NCBI RefSeq assembly: GCF_015710575.1
Contig: NZ_CP065373.1
Coordinates: forward strand, 5,890,001 to 5,954,000
Length of the DNA stretch: 64,000 bases
Reading direction: 5' to 3'
From: Mycolicibacterium mengxianglii
GTDB taxonomy: Bacteria > Actinomycetota > Actinomycetes > Mycobacteriales > Mycobacteriaceae
Under the pieces are notes generated by a model. It saw only the letters and a list, made by a program, of their open reading frames with translations, ran no database searches and was not told the DNA's origin. Shown here piece by piece: positions 8,270-17,632 of this stretch. Numbering within the stretch: position 1 is the first letter of the stretch; every line of letters begins with the position of its first letter. Made by a program: the position numbers and the translations under genes.

Positions 8270-9658
8270 TTAGCCGCCGTGGGCCATATTCGCGAAGCGC
8301 GAGAAATGCAGTTGGTGCGCAACAGTAATGGTCTTCGTCGGCCCATTACGGTGCTTGCCCAGAATCAGGTCCGCCTCGCCGCCACGGGGGTCGTCGCGCT
8401 CGAACGCATCCGGCCGGTGCAACAGGATAACCATATCCGCGTCCTGCTCCAGCGAACCTGATTCACGGAGGTCGGAGACCATAGGGCGCTTGTCGGTGCG
8501 CTGCTCTGGACCACGGTTCAGCTGGCTGATCGCGATCACGGGAACTTCGAGTTCCTTGGCCATCAGCTTCAGGTTTCGGGAGAACTCCGAGACTTCCTGC
8601 TGGCGCGACTCGATCTTCTTGCCCGAGCTCATCAGCTGCAGGTAGTCGACGACGATCAGCCGCAGATCCGCTTTCTGGTGCAGCCGACGGGCTTTCGCGC
8701 GGATCTCCATCATGGTCAGGTTCGGCGAGTCGTCGATGTACAGCGGCGCTTCGGAGATCTCGCTCATGCGCCGCGCCAGGCGCGTCCAGTCGTCATCAGT
8801 CATCCGGCCCGAGCGCATATCGCCGAGCTTGATCTTCGCCTCAGCCGACAACAGCCGCATCACGATCTCGGACTTGCTCATTTCCAGTGAGAAGATGACG
8901 CTGGCCATCCGGTGCTTGATCGAGCAGGACCGCATGAAATCCAGCCCGAGGGTCGATTTACCCACACCGGGGCGGGCCGCCACGATGATCATCTGGCCGG
9001 CGTGCAGCCCGTTGGTGACCTCATCGAGTTCGGTGAAGCCGGTCGGCACACCACGCGCGAGGCCGCCGTTGGAGGCGATGGCGTCGATCTCGTCCATCGT
9101 CGGCTGCAGCAGGTCTTCCAGCGGCATGAAGTCATCCGACGAGCGGCGCTCCACCACGTCGTAGATCTCGGCCTGGGCGCGGTCGACAATCTCGGCCACG
9201 TCGGCGCCCTCAGCGCCGGCGTAGCCGTACTGGACCACCCGCGTGCCGGCCTCGACCAGCCGGCGCAGCAGTGCCTTCTCGGCCACGATGTCGGCGTAGA
9301 AGCCGGCGTTGGCAGCGGTGGGCACGGTGGAGATCAGCGTGTGCATGTAGGGCGCGCCGCCGATGCGCTTGAGCAGACCGCGCCGGTCCAGCTCCGCGGC
9401 GACGGTGACAGCATCGGCAGGCTCACCGCGACCGTAGAGATCGAGGATCGCGTCGTAGACGTTCTGGTGCGCGGGGCGGTAGAAGTCCCCGGGACGCAGC
9501 CGTTCGAGCACGTCGGCGATGGCGTCCTTGCTCAGCAGCATGCCGCCCAGGACGGACTGCTCGGCAGCCATGTCCTGCGGGGGCTGGCGCCCGAAATCCT
9601 CGCTGGGTGGAGGTGCGTCGTTCCTGCCGGCGTGCCCAAGATCATCTACAACGGCCAT
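8270..9658 (-). CDS. dnaB: Replicative DNA helicase DnaB
   Basis: A 462-residue replicative hexameric helicase that unwinds DNA at the fork and recruits primase. The N-terminal DnaB domain covers about residues 28-130. The RecA-like domain carries Walker A GVGKST at 231-236, a Walker B-type LRLIVVDYLQLM, and the conserved AISQLNRGPEQR segment. The gene is collinear with an intein-free DnaB; the M. tuberculosis orthologue is interrupted by an intein and this one is not. It is the last gene of the rpsF-ssb-rpsR-rplI-dnaB neighbourhood, but separated from rplI by a terminator and nearly 490 bases. Confidence 0.98.
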   Translation of the reverse strand: MAVVDDLGHAGRNDAPPPSEDFGRQPPQDMAAEQSVLGGMLLSKDAIADVLERLRPGDFYRPAHQNVYDAILDLYGRGEPADAVTVAAELDRRGLLKRIGGAPYMHTLISTVPTAANAGFYADIVAEKALLRRLVEAGTRVVQYGYAGAEGADVAEIVDRAQAEIYDVVERRSSDDFMPLEDLLQPTMDEIDAIASNGGLARGVPTGFTELDEVTNGLHAGQMIIVAARPGVGKSTLGLDFMRSCSIKHRMASVIFSLEMSKSEIVMRLLSAEAKIKLGDMRSGRMTDDDWTRLARRMSEISEAPLYIDDSPNLTMMEIRAKARRLHQKADLRLIVVDYLQLMSSGKKIESRQQEVSEFSRNLKLMAKELEVPVIAISQLNRGPEQRTDKRPMVSDLRESGSLEQDADMVILLHRPDAFERDDPRGGEADLILGKHRNGPTKTITVAHQLHFSRFANMAHGG

Positions 9659-10093
9659 GCAGCGTAGACACCCCTCCCTGACGTTCTGCTCGAACTCACG
9701 TTCGACTTCATAACGCCGACCGTAGATCGGGCCACCGACATACTTCCTCGGGCCGACTCACACTGCTCAACGCGCCCGCATGACGGTAGAGATTTGCTGG
9801 CACGGTGTCCAACCGTGCCTGTTCATAGCTCTGTGCATGGAGTGTGCATAGCCTTGGACAGCCATGTTGAGTGCTTGGGGACAACTTGTGGAGTAACTAC
9901 GGATTTTCGGGTGTCTTCCCAGATAAAGGCACCATAGCGAGCCGCGAGCTCTGTGGATGGAAATCCGTACGGCGTGTCGAGGTCGGTAGCCGTTTCGGGC
10001 GTGTTGTATTGCTTGTTCTTGTGCATTAGGTAAACAGCAAGTTAGCTTCGCTGAAGTTGCCGTGCCCAGAACAGTTCGCCAGCTGAAACAGCA
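9659..10093. other. Intergenic region between rplI and dnaB
   Basis: Mostly non-coding, with a less GC-rich central part. A perfect hairpin, GGCACGGT (9799-9806) with ACCGTGCC (9812-9819), has a 5-base loop. One 67-codon open frame on the minus strand (9823-10026) starts at an ATG but has no recognised domain and atypical composition. I give it separately at low confidence. Confidence 0.5.
9823..10026 (-). CDS. Possible small hypothetical protein
   Basis: A 67-residue frame beginning MHKNKQYNTPETATDLDTPY and containing LAARYGAFIWEDTRKSV. It has no recognisable domain. Its codon use is less GC-biased at third positions than the neighbouring ribosomal genes. It lies after the rplI terminator and upstream of dnaB, at the place where M. 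tuberculosis has Rv0057. It might be a gene remnant or chance frame; I would not rely on it. Confidence 0.2.
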   Translation of the reverse strand: MHKNKQYNTPETATDLDTPYGFPSTELAARYGAFIWEDTRKSVVTPQVVPKHSTWLSKAMHTPCTEL

Positions 10094-10131
10094 ACGCCCC
10101 GGCAAGAGCCACAGGGCTCCTACCGGGGCGT
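10094..10131 (-). terminator. Intrinsic terminator after rplI
   Basis: ACGCCCCGG (10094-10102) pairs perfectly with CCGGGGCGT (10123-10131), and an inner stem GAGCC/GGCTC adds to it. Read on the minus strand the hairpin is followed by a T-rich run (TTGCTGTTT). It lies 14 bases past the rplI stop codon and would end the rpsF-ssb-rpsR-rplI transcript. Confidence 0.85.
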
Positions 10132-10144
10132 ATTTACGATTCAG

Positions 10145-10603
10145 TTAATTTGATGCTGTGACGTTGAGCGACACGGTCGCTGTCACGTCGTGGTGCAACC
10201 GCAGCTCGACCGCGTGTGTCCCGGTCGACTTGATGTGCGCCTTGGGCAGGTGCACGACGCGCTTCTCCAGGCTCGGGCCGCCGGCCTTCTTGATCGCAGC
10301 AACGACGTCCGCCGGTGTCACGGAGCCGAACAGCTTGCCCGAATCGCTGGCGGTCTTGACGGTCAACTGCACCGACTCGAGCGCCTCGATGGCGGTCTTG
10401 AGCTCCTTGGCGTGATCGAGATCGCGCACAGTCTTGATGTCCCGGGCACGACGGATATCGTCGGCCTGGCGCTGGGCACCACGGCTGGCCACGATCGCCA
10501 GCCCACGAGGCAGCAGGAAGTTCCGGCCGTAGCCGTCCTTGACCTCAACGGTGTCCCCGGCGGACCCCAGGTGGTCCACCTCAGAGGTGAGAATGAGTTT
10601 CAT
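10145..10603 (-). CDS. rplI: 50S ribosomal protein L9
   Basis: A 152-residue protein with the L9 N-terminal signature: [13 protein letters not shown], then [21 protein letters not shown], followed by the long central helix and the C-terminal rRNA-binding domain. L9 binds 23S rRNA at the base of the L1 stalk. Last gene of the rpsF-ssb-rpsR-rplI operon and followed directly by a strong hairpin terminator. Confidence 0.98.
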   Translation of the reverse strand: MKLILTSEVDHLGSAGDTVEVKDGYGRNFLLPRGLAIVASRGAQRQADDIRRARDIKTVRDLDHAKELKTAIEALESVQLTVKTASDSGKLFGSVTPADVVAAIKKAGGPSLEKRVVHLPKAHIKSTGTHAVELRLHHDVTATVSLNVTASN

Positions 10604-10630
10604 TGGTAGATCCTTCTGCTTCCGTGTGGG

Positions 10631-10894
10631 CTAGCGGGTCGCTGAGCCGAAGGGCAGCAGCGCGACCTCGCGGGCGTTCTTGACCGCCACCGCGACGTCC
10701 CGCTGATGCTGGACACAGTTACCGGTAACCCGGCGGGCACGGATCTTGCCGCGCTCGCTGATGTAGGTACGCAGCAGGTTGGTGTCCTTGTAGTCGATAT
10801 TCGCCCCGCCCTTCTTGGAGCAGAACACGCACTTGCGAGTCTTGACGGGCTTTTCCGGCGCCGGGCGCCGCTTGCTGCTACTGCTTTTGGCCAT
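10631..10894 (-). CDS. rpsR: 30S ribosomal protein S18, cysteine-containing (C+) form
   Basis: An 87-residue S18. The core [10 protein letters not shown] and [12 protein letters not shown] contain the CxxC plus later Cys that mark the zinc-binding (C+) paralogue of mycobacteria, as opposed to the Zur-regulated cysteine-free S18 made under zinc limitation. S18 pairs with S6 in the platform of the 30S subunit, which matches co-transcription with rpsF. It sits 27 bases upstream of rplI. Confidence 0.97.
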   Translation of the reverse strand: MAKSSSSKRRPAPEKPVKTRKCVFCSKKGGANIDYKDTNLLRTYISERGKIRARRVTGNCVQHQRDVAVAVKNAREVALLPFGSATR

Positions 10895-10957
10895 GTTGGT
10901 TCTCTTTCATCACATGCTGTGCGGCGCAAGGGCCGCGTAGTTCATAAGTAAGCGGAC

Positions 10958-11479
10958 TCAGAAAGGAGGCTCGTCGTCGCTGCCGCCGAAGGAACCTGAC
11001 GCCGGGGCGCTGCCCCACGGATCCTCGGCAGGCGCACCGCTGCTCGCTGCGGCCGCTGCGGGACGTGAGCCACCGCCGCCACCACCGCCGAAGCCCCCGC
11101 CACCACCGCCGCTGCGGCTGGCCTTGTTGACCTTCGCCGTCGCGTAGCGCAATGAGGGACCGATCTCGTCGACCTCGAGCTCCACGACGGTGCGCTTCTC
11201 ACCTTCGCGGGTCTCGAACGAACGCTGCTTGAGCCGTCCGGAGACGATCACCCGCGAGCCGCGGGTCAAGCTTTCGGCGACGTTCTCGGCCGCCTCCCGC
11301 CAGATGTTGCAGCGGAGGAACAGCGCTTCGCCGTCCTTCCACTCATTGGTCTGGCGGTCGAACGTGCGCGGAGTGGACGCAACGGTGAAGTTGGCCACCG
11401 CCGCGCCGGACGGCGTGAAACGCAGTTCCGGATCGGCAGTCAGGTTTCCGATAACGGTGATGACGGTGTCACCAGCCAC
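10958..11479 (-). CDS. ssb: Single-stranded DNA-binding protein
   Basis: A 173-residue SSB. Residues 1-115 or so form the OB fold ([20 protein letters not shown]), followed by a glycine-rich flexible linker with long GGGG runs, and the conserved acidic tip DDEPPF, which recruits replication and repair partners. Located between rpsF and rpsR as in most bacteria. Length is close to the mycobacterial norm. Confidence 0.98.
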   Translation of the reverse strand: MAGDTVITVIGNLTADPELRFTPSGAAVANFTVASTPRTFDRQTNEWKDGEALFLRCNIWREAAENVAESLTRGSRVIVSGRLKQRSFETREGEKRTVVELEVDEIGPSLRYATAKVNKASRSGGGGGGFGGGGGGGSRPAAAAASSGAPAEDPWGSAPASGSFGGSDDEPPF

Positions 11480-11580
11480 TGGTGTCCTCCAAGTCCCTTG
11501 GATCCAAGCCGGATCGATGTTCGCAAAACGCGGTCGCAGGGGAGCCTACGGAAACGCTCTGACGAGCATCGACTTTCTGC

Positions 11581-11871
11581 TCAGTGCTTGTCGGTCCGCA
11601 TCACCTTGGTGCGCAGCACCGACTCGTTCAGGCTGAGCTGACGGTCGAGCTCGGACACCGTGGCGGGCTCGGCCTTCACGTCGATGACGGCATAGATGCC
11701 CTCAGCGTGCTTGGCGATCTCGTAGGCCAGGCGGCGCCGGCCCCAGATGTCCACCTTGTCGACCGATCCACCGTCTTTGCGGATGACGTTGAGGAACGTC
11801 TCCAGCGACGGGGAAACGGTGCGCTCGTCGAGAGTGGGGTCAAGGATGACCATGATTTCGTATGGACGCAT
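11581..11871 (-). CDS. rpsF: 30S ribosomal protein S6
   Basis: A 96-residue S6 beginning [19 protein letters not shown], the typical N-terminus, with the S18-interacting beta sheet intact. First gene of the rpsF-ssb-rpsR-rplI operon. A near-perfect Shine-Dalgarno (AGGAGGTGA) lies about 10 bases upstream of the ATG, consistent with high expression. Confidence 0.98.
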   Translation of the reverse strand: MRPYEIMVILDPTLDERTVSPSLETFLNVIRKDGGSVDKVDIWGRRRLAYEIAKHAEGIYAVIDVKAEPATVSELDRQLSLNESVLRTKVMRTDKH

Positions 11872-11958
11872 AAGGAACCCATCACCTCCTATGGTCGTGT
11901 ACGGCCACGGTATTTCCGTGACAGGAGGGTCGCCTGCGTCGGCAACCGGCTTAGGTTA
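11872..11958 (-). promoter_or_regulatory. rpsF promoter and leader
   Basis: On the minus strand TAACCT (11958-11953) matches the mycobacterial TANNNT -10 box, giving a leader of roughly 75 bases. The leader contains a small hairpin, CACGG/CCGTG with a 5-base loop (11906-11920), before the strong ribosome binding site. Operons for S6-S18 often carry an autoregulatory leader bound by S6:S18, and this hairpin is a candidate, but I cannot confirm the motif. Confidence 0.4.
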
Positions 11959-12095
11959 CAGGAAAACCGCTGGTGAACCGAAATCGTCGCAGTTCACCTG
12001 CCGTCACCCAGCAGTTGTCACGGTACCGGCCGGGGCGAAGCTGACCTGGGGCCCTCCGTGACCGGAGGCGACCCGATGGTGGCCACGCCACCTCA

Positions 12096-13769
12096 TTAAT
12101 GGAGGCCGGCGCCGACCCGCTGCCGGGCGTCGTCACCCGGTGATACCGCAACCGGTCGCGGTCGCAACCAGGCCGGCAGCCACGACGGCGGCTGATCCGC
12201 CGCTCGGTCGAACACCCCGCCCGCCGGGTCGTCGAGCCGCCCACCCCACCGGACCAGGTCGGTGGCCGGTCGATAGACCTGCCGCACCACCAGCACACAC
12301 AGTGCGATCACGGCGACATCCCGCAGCAACACGGTGGTGGTCAACCACTGCTCCGACAGGCCTTTGTTCTGCTCGCCGTACAGGAACAGCATCCGGGGCA
12401 CCCAAACCAGCGCGTCAATCGTCATCCAGGCCAACAGGATCCGGCGGTGCGGCAAAGCCAGCACCGCCAACGGCACCAGCCACAGCGAGAACTGCGGACT
12501 CCAGACCTTGTTGGTCAGCAGGAAGGCCGCCACCGCCAGAAATGCCAGCTGCGCGACCCGTGGTCGCTGCGGCGCGGTCAAGGCGATGTAGGCGATTGCC
12601 ACACAACACATTCCGAACAGCAGCGCCACCACGGTGTTCAGGATCGCCGGTGGTTCCCAGAACCCGAGCTCGGTGTCGAAGCCCGGCCAGCCGGTGAAAC
12701 TGCCGAACACGTTGTACAACGAGTCCATGTCCTCGCCCCGGCGGCTGTTGAGCCGGAAGAACTCCGCCCAGCCCTGCGGGAACAGCGCCATGATCGGCAG
12801 ATTCACCACCAACCAGGCTGCCAGTGCCGCCGCCACCGACTTACCGGCTTCGGCCAACCGGCCCGAGCGCAGCGCCAACAGCACGATCGGCAACAGCAAC
12901 AGCACCGGGTACAGCTTGGCTGCGACGCCGAGCCCGATCAGCACCCCCGCCAACACCGGTCTTCGCCGGGCCCACGCAAGCATCCCGCCCATGGCGAAAG
13001 CCGTTGCCAGGGCGTCGAAATTGGTGAAGATCTGGAAGATCAGCACTGGCGAAGCGGCCACCAGAGCTGCGTCCCAGATCCGGCGGCCGGCCAACATCGC
13101 CGTCGCCCACACCGTCGCCAACCAGGCCAGCGCCAGCCCGAACGCGGCGATGTTGAAAAACATCACCACCTCGGCAACACCGGACAGGACCGGCCATGTC
13201 ACGGCCCGTGTCAGCGCCGAGTACGTCTTCGCCAAGGCCATCGACACGTACTGGTAGACACCGGTGATCACCGGATACTCCATGTAGCGCACGGCCGGGG
13301 TGCCGTCGTACTGCAGCCTCGGCTGCCCGGCCTCGTCGGTCTCCAGCCAACTGGACTTGTACGGAAACTTGCCCTGGCTCAACAACTCGGCGGTGTAAAG
13401 CGGGACAGTGTCGGAGTAACAGAGCTGGAAATACGCGCGCTGGCCGTTCCAGTTGGCCACCCGCTGATCCGCCGACCCGGTGCCGATGGTCTGCAGGCAC
13501 GGCGACTTCGTTGCCCAACCAAGGGCGAGGAACATCAACGCGATCACGAAAATGACCCGCAAGGGGGTGAAGAACCGCTGCCGGCCGATCAGCGCGTGCC
13601 GACCGACCGGGCCCCCCACCACCTCCGACATCGCCGAGATGAGCACATCGTTGCGGCTGGGGAGGTCACGGTCATCGGCACTGCGTGTATCGGCGGCCAC
13701 CGGCAGCGGCGACACCACCGGACGGGCCTCCTGCGTACCCGACTCGGCGTTCCCCCCCTCTACTGTCAC
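12096..13769 (-). CDS. GT87/DUF2029-type polyprenyl-sugar-dependent glycosyltransferase, membrane
   Basis: A 557-residue integral membrane protein with about 10-12 hydrophobic segments, matching the Rv0051 family and the GT87 mannosyltransferase group. The large loop between the first membrane segments (around residues 90-150) is typical of GT-C enzymes that use a lipid-linked sugar donor. The GTG start at 13769 overlaps the ponA1 stop codon as GTGA, so it is translated from the ponA1 message. In mycobacteria it always accompanies ponA1, which suggests a cell-envelope role; its own substrate is not certain. Confidence 0.85.
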   Translation of the reverse strand: MTVEGGNAESGTQEARPVVSPLPVAADTRSADDRDLPSRNDVLISAMSEVVGGPVGRHALIGRQRFFTPLRVIFVIALMFLALGWATKSPCLQTIGTGSADQRVANWNGQRAYFQLCYSDTVPLYTAELLSQGKFPYKSSWLETDEAGQPRLQYDGTPAVRYMEYPVITGVYQYVSMALAKTYSALTRAVTWPVLSGVAEVVMFFNIAAFGLALAWLATVWATAMLAGRRIWDAALVAASPVLIFQIFTNFDALATAFAMGGMLAWARRRPVLAGVLIGLGVAAKLYPVLLLLPIVLLALRSGRLAEAGKSVAAALAAWLVVNLPIMALFPQGWAEFFRLNSRRGEDMDSLYNVFGSFTGWPGFDTELGFWEPPAILNTVVALLFGMCCVAIAYIALTAPQRPRVAQLAFLAVAAFLLTNKVWSPQFSLWLVPLAVLALPHRRILLAWMTIDALVWVPRMLFLYGEQNKGLSEQWLTTTVLLRDVAVIALCVLVVRQVYRPATDLVRWGGRLDDPAGGVFDRAADQPPSWLPAWLRPRPVAVSPGDDARQRVGAGLH

Positions 13770-16267
13770 GGGGGCGGCGGGCCCGGGGCGACCGGAGCGC
13801 CCGGCACACCAGGTGCCACCGGCGCGTTCGGATCACCGGGCGGCGGCACCACAGGTGCACCCGGCCCGGGCGGAGCGCCCGGCGGCGCGGGCATCACCGT
13901 CGTCGGCGGACCCAGCGGAATCGTGATGCCTGGAGCGATCTCGATGCTCGGCTGGATCACCGTGCCGGGTTCCGGCGTCGGCGGGGCCGTGGCCGTGGGT
14001 CGTGGCGCCGGCGCTGCCGGCACCCCGGCATAACCACCGATCTCCGTCGGCTTGGGGAACGACTCGTTGTCGGTGCCCTCGAGCGCACCGTCCATCGTCT
14101 CTTTCCAGATGTCCGAGGGCAGGCCCGACCCGTATACCGGCGACCCCCACTGGTTGACCAGAGGTTTGGTGCCCTCGGTGGTGCCGACCCACACCGCCGT
14201 CGCCAATGACGGCGTGAACCCGACCATCCACGCGTCCCGGTTGTCACCGGTGTCGCCGAGCTGGTTGGTGCCCGTCTTGGCCGCCGACGGCCGTCCCCCA
14301 TCGAGGTTGTGGCCGTTGGCGTAGCCGGCGATCGGCTGCATCGCGGCAGTCACGTTGTCGGCGACCGCCTTGTCGATGCGCTGCTCGCCTTCGGGCTCCT
14401 GAGTGCCCGCATCGAACAGCACCTGGCCTTGAGCGTTGACCACCTTCTGCACGAAATGCGGTGCGTGGTAGACACCCGAATCGGCGAGCGTGGCGTACGC
14501 CGAGGCCATGTCGATCACCCGTGACTGGTACTGGCCCAGCACCACACCGTTGTTCGGCGGGCCACCCTTACCGTCCTCGCTCAAGGTGTGCTCGACACCC
14601 GGGAAGCTCTCCGCGATCCCGGCGCGGTGCGCGGCGTCGGCCACATCGGAGGGGCCGTTCGCCAGCTCCAGCATCAGCCGGTAGTAGCTGGTGTTCAACG
14701 ACCGCTTCAACGCCTCGGCGATATTGCAGGTGCCGCAGCCGCCACCTTCGACATTGCTGATCTGGATGCCGTTGACCGTCAGCGGCGACGAGTCGACCTG
14801 GTAGCCCAGACCCTTGCCCTGCTCCAGGGCGGCGACGAGAGCGAACACCTTGAACGACGAGCCCGTCGGCAGGCCGGCCTGCGCGAAGTCGAATCCCTGC
14901 GCGTCGTTGCCGCCGTAGTAGGCCTTGACCGCTCCCGTCTTCGGATCGATCGACACCACCGCCGCCCGCATGTCGGGGTCTTGGCCCTCCAGCGTCTCGG
15001 CCACCGCGTCCTCGGCAGCGGACTGGGCTTTAGGATCGATGGTCGTGGTGATCTGCAGGCCCTCGGTGTTGAGCTGCTGTTCGTTGATGTCGAACAGCTC
15101 GAGCAACTCCCTGGTGACCTGCCGCTCGATCAGACCGTTGGGCCCGGTGGTCTGGTTGGCGCTGTTGGCCTGGTCGGGTGGGATGGTCGGCGGGAACACC
15201 TGGGCCGCGCGATCCTCGGACGACAGCGCGCCCATCTCCACCATGCCGTCGAGCACCCAGTTCCACCGCTCGGCAGCACCCTCGGGGTCGATGGCCGGGT
15301 CCAGGGCGGACGGACGCTGGATCAGCGCCGCCAACAACGCGCCCTCGGCCACGTTGAGCTGCTCGACGGGCTTACCGAAGTAGGCCTGCGACGCCGCGGA
15401 CACCCCGTAGGCACCGCGGCCGAAATAGATGATGTTCAGATACGACTGCAGCACCTGGTCTTTGGACCATTCACTGGACATCTTGGTGGAGATCACCAGC
15501 TCTTTGGCCTTGCGGATCAAACCGCCGACACCGGAGCGGGCGTCGCCCACCAAGGCGTTCTTGACGTACTGCTGGGTGATCGTCGACCCGCCCTGCAGGT
15601 CACCGCCGAAGATGTTGTTCTTCACCGCGCGCAGGAATCCGGTGAACGAGAAACCCGGATTGGAGTAGAAGTCGCGGTCCTCGGCGGCCATCACCGCATC
15701 ACGCAGCGGCACCGGGATCTGGTCGATGGTGACGTCGACCCGGTTACCTTCCGGCGGAACGATCCGGGCGAGCTCGGCGCCGTCGCTGGCCAGGATCGTC
15801 GAGACCTGGTTGGTCCGGATATCACCGGGATTGGGCACGTCGACGATGGTGTACGCCATGCCGAACGTGATGAGCGGCAACAGGATGAGCACGGCCGCAC
15901 AGGCCGCCAGCCCGCGCCGCACCCATTTCCAGTTGATCTGCGACGGCCGCTTCGGCGGTTCGCCACCACCCCCACGAGGCGGGCCGCCATGGGGCGGGCG
16001 CGGCGGCAGAGTGCCGTCCAGCGCCGCCTTGACGACGTCGATCGGGTCACGCAGCCGGGGGTCGACGGTCTCGCGCACCGGCGGGATGACCGAGGTGGGG
16101 CGCAGGTCGGGCGGCACCGCCCCGCGGTTGGACTGGCGCGGCTTCGGCTCGCCCTGGATCGGGAGCCGGGCGGTCTTGTCCGGGTCGGGTCGAGCGTGCG
16201 CACGGTCGGCCGCTGGTCCGCGCTGGATTTCAGAAGCCGATCTGTCCTGCCGCCCCGGGTTATTCAC
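13766..16267 (-). CDS. ponA1: Bifunctional class A penicillin-binding protein PonA1
   Basis: An 833-residue peptidoglycan synthase. It has a disordered cytoplasmic N-terminus, one membrane anchor (LAACAAVLILLPLITFGMAY), a glycosyltransferase domain with the AAEDRDFYSNPG catalytic Glu motif, and a transpeptidase domain with SSFK (SxxK), SLN (SxN) and KTG motifs in order. The C-terminus is a long proline- and alanine-rich tail, a known feature of mycobacterial PonA1. The GTG start at 16267 overlaps the 3' end of the upstream DUF5318 gene. It works at the growing pole in elongation. Confidence 0.96.
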   Translation of the reverse strand: MNNPGRQDRSASEIQRGPAADRAHARPDPDKTARLPIQGEPKPRQSNRGAVPPDLRPTSVIPPVRETVDPRLRDPIDVVKAALDGTLPPRPPHGGPPRGGGGEPPKRPSQINWKWVRRGLAACAAVLILLPLITFGMAYTIVDVPNPGDIRTNQVSTILASDGAELARIVPPEGNRVDVTIDQIPVPLRDAVMAAEDRDFYSNPGFSFTGFLRAVKNNIFGGDLQGGSTITQQYVKNALVGDARSGVGGLIRKAKELVISTKMSSEWSKDQVLQSYLNIIYFGRGAYGVSAASQAYFGKPVEQLNVAEGALLAALIQRPSALDPAIDPEGAAERWNWVLDGMVEMGALSSEDRAAQVFPPTIPPDQANSANQTTGPNGLIERQVTRELLELFDINEQQLNTEGLQITTTIDPKAQSAAEDAVAETLEGQDPDMRAAVVSIDPKTGAVKAYYGGNDAQGFDFAQAGLPTGSSFKVFALVAALEQGKGLGYQVDSSPLTVNGIQISNVEGGGCGTCNIAEALKRSLNTSYYRLMLELANGPSDVADAAHRAGIAESFPGVEHTLSEDGKGGPPNNGVVLGQYQSRVIDMASAYATLADSGVYHAPHFVQKVVNAQGQVLFDAGTQEPEGEQRIDKAVADNVTAAMQPIAGYANGHNLDGGRPSAAKTGTNQLGDTGDNRDAWMVGFTPSLATAVWVGTTEGTKPLVNQWGSPVYGSGLPSDIWKETMDGALEGTDNESFPKPTEIGGYAGVPAAPAPRPTATAPPTPEPGTVIQPSIEIAPGITIPLGPPTTVMPAPPGAPPGPGAPVVPPPGDPNAPVAPGVPGAPVAPGPPPP

Positions 16268-16691
16268 TGGCGGTTCGCGCGCCCTTGCGCGCTGTTCGAG
16301 TGCGCGGCGCCTTGGGCGCCTTGGGGGGCCGCGGCGCGCCCAGCACATACGACTTGACCAGGTGATTCCAACTGCAGGTTCGGCATACCTCCACCACATG
16401 TACCGAGAACTCGTCGAAACGGGTTGCCAGCAGGACCAGTTCCTCGGCGGTTCGGGCCGAGCCTGACACCGGACCCAGATGATCGCCGAATACCCACGAC
16501 ACCAATGTCAGTTGTTCCTTACGGCAGATCGGGCAGGTCACCGTGCTGGGTTTCCCGTGAAATTTCGCAGCGCGCAGCAGGTAGGGGTTGGCGTCGCATA
16601 CCTCGGTGACGCCCGTGCGGCCCGAATACACCTCGGCCAGCAGGGAACGCCGCCGGAGCGCGTAGTCCACCACCTGTCGCTGCAGTCGCAC
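16260..16691 (-). CDS. Conserved actinobacterial protein, DUF5318 (Rv0049 type)
   Basis: A 143-residue protein with two CxxC pairs (CPIC near residue 54 and CRTC near residue 105) that look like a zinc-ribbon, and a basic C-terminal tail rich in Lys, Pro and Arg. It is always found immediately upstream of ponA1 in mycobacteria, and here its stop overlaps the ponA1 start. The start is GTG 16691. Function unknown; a small nucleic-acid or protein-binding zinc protein is a reasonable guess. Confidence 0.88.
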   Translation of the reverse strand: MRLQRQVVDYALRRRSLLAEVYSGRTGVTEVCDANPYLLRAAKFHGKPSTVTCPICRKEQLTLVSWVFGDHLGPVSGSARTAEELVLLATRFDEFSVHVVEVCRTCSWNHLVKSYVLGAPRPPKAPKAPRTRTARKGARTASE

Positions 16692-17044
16692 GGAACCAGA
16701 GTACGTCGGTGCTCTACGGGTCGAGGCGCGACGGGGCCGCCCTGTGCATCGACTGCGGTATCTGCCCAGCGCTGTCAGGGCCCATGACTCTCGTCACTGA
16801 AGCCCTGCACGCCCCCGGCCGAGCCCTGGCAGCCATCCGTGGTGGCGCGGCAAACAGCAGGTACCCGAGCCGGCGACACCGCCGGCACCGTCAAAACGGC
16901 GTCCGGCCCGAATGCTCCTGCTCGTACTTTTCGGCGCCTCGTCGGCCGGTAACGGTGTCCCCGATGTAGCGGCGCATATATCGGCGCGATACTATTTCGC
17001 GAGGTGTCGAACCGCCGTAACGGACGAGCAGGGAGGTGATGGTC
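16692..17044. other. Divergent intergenic region between the ponA1 operon and padR
   Basis: About 350 bases without a supportable gene; the position is where M. tuberculosis has Rv0048c, which is absent here. The part near 16960-17020 is AT-richer, contains short GCGC-rich repeats around a TATATC word, and is the likely promoter and PadR binding area. I see no perfect palindrome long enough to call. Confidence 0.4.
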
Positions 17045-17590
17045 ATGTTGGAACTCGCCATCCTCGGCCTTCTGCTCGAGTCGCCCATGCATGGTTATGA
17101 GCTCCGTAAACGGTTGACTGGGCTCCTGGGCGCTTTCCGCGCCTTCTCCTACGGTTCGCTGTACCCGGCCTTGCGCCGGATGCAGACCGACGGGCTCATC
17201 GTGGAAGATGCCGCCCCGGAGGGAACCCTCAAGGTCCGTCGGGCCCGTCGCGTGTACCAGCTCTCCGATGCCGGACGGCAACGGTTCAGCGAGCTGGTCG
17301 CCGACACCGGCCCGCAGAACTACACCGACGACGGCTTCGGTGTACACCTCGCGTTTTTCAACCGCACTCCCGCCGAGGCGCGGATGCGGATCCTGGAAGG
17401 TCGTCGACGCCAGGTGGAAGAACGCCGGGAAGGCCTACGTGAAGCCGTCGCGCGGGCCAGCAGTTCGTTCGATAGGTACACCCGCCAGCTCCATCAGCTT
17501 GGGCTGGAGTCCAGCGAACGTGAGGTGAAGTGGCTCAACGAGCTCATCGCCGCCGAACGCGTCGCACAGGGACGCACCGATCAGCCTTGA
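17045..17590 (+). CDS. PadR-family transcriptional regulator (Rv0047c type)
   Basis: A 181-residue PadR. The winged helix domain is N-terminal (LELAILGLLLESPMHGYELR, then GSLYPALRRMQTDGLI), followed by a helical dimerisation tail. Length matches Rv0047c (180 aa). ATG 17045 is chosen with the ribosome binding site GGGAGG at 17031-17036; in-frame GTG 17036 and ATG 17039 overlap that site. It lies 42 bases upstream of ino1 on the same strand and probably takes part in its control; Rv0047c is reported to repress ino1 in M. tuberculosis. Confidence 0.92.
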   Translation: MLELAILGLLLESPMHGYELRKRLTGLLGAFRAFSYGSLYPALRRMQTDGLIVEDAAPEGTLKVRRARRVYQLSDAGRQRFSELVADTGPQNYTDDGFGVHLAFFNRTPAEARMRILEGRRRQVEERREGLREAVARASSSFDRYTRQLHQLGLESSEREVKWLNELIAAERVAQGRTDQP

Positions 17591-17632
17591 TCAACAACAC
17601 AGATTCGAAAGTACGGATGAAGGGATACGTCC

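Noticed and set aside
14588..16357. A 589-codon + strand frame opposite ponA1
   Set aside because: Antisense shadow caused by high GC at third positions; PonA1 motifs on the minus strand are unambiguous.
16775..17347. Minus-strand frame across the padR start, considered as the missing Rv0048c
   Set aside because: It lies antisense to padR and contains no membrane protein features expected of Rv0048c.
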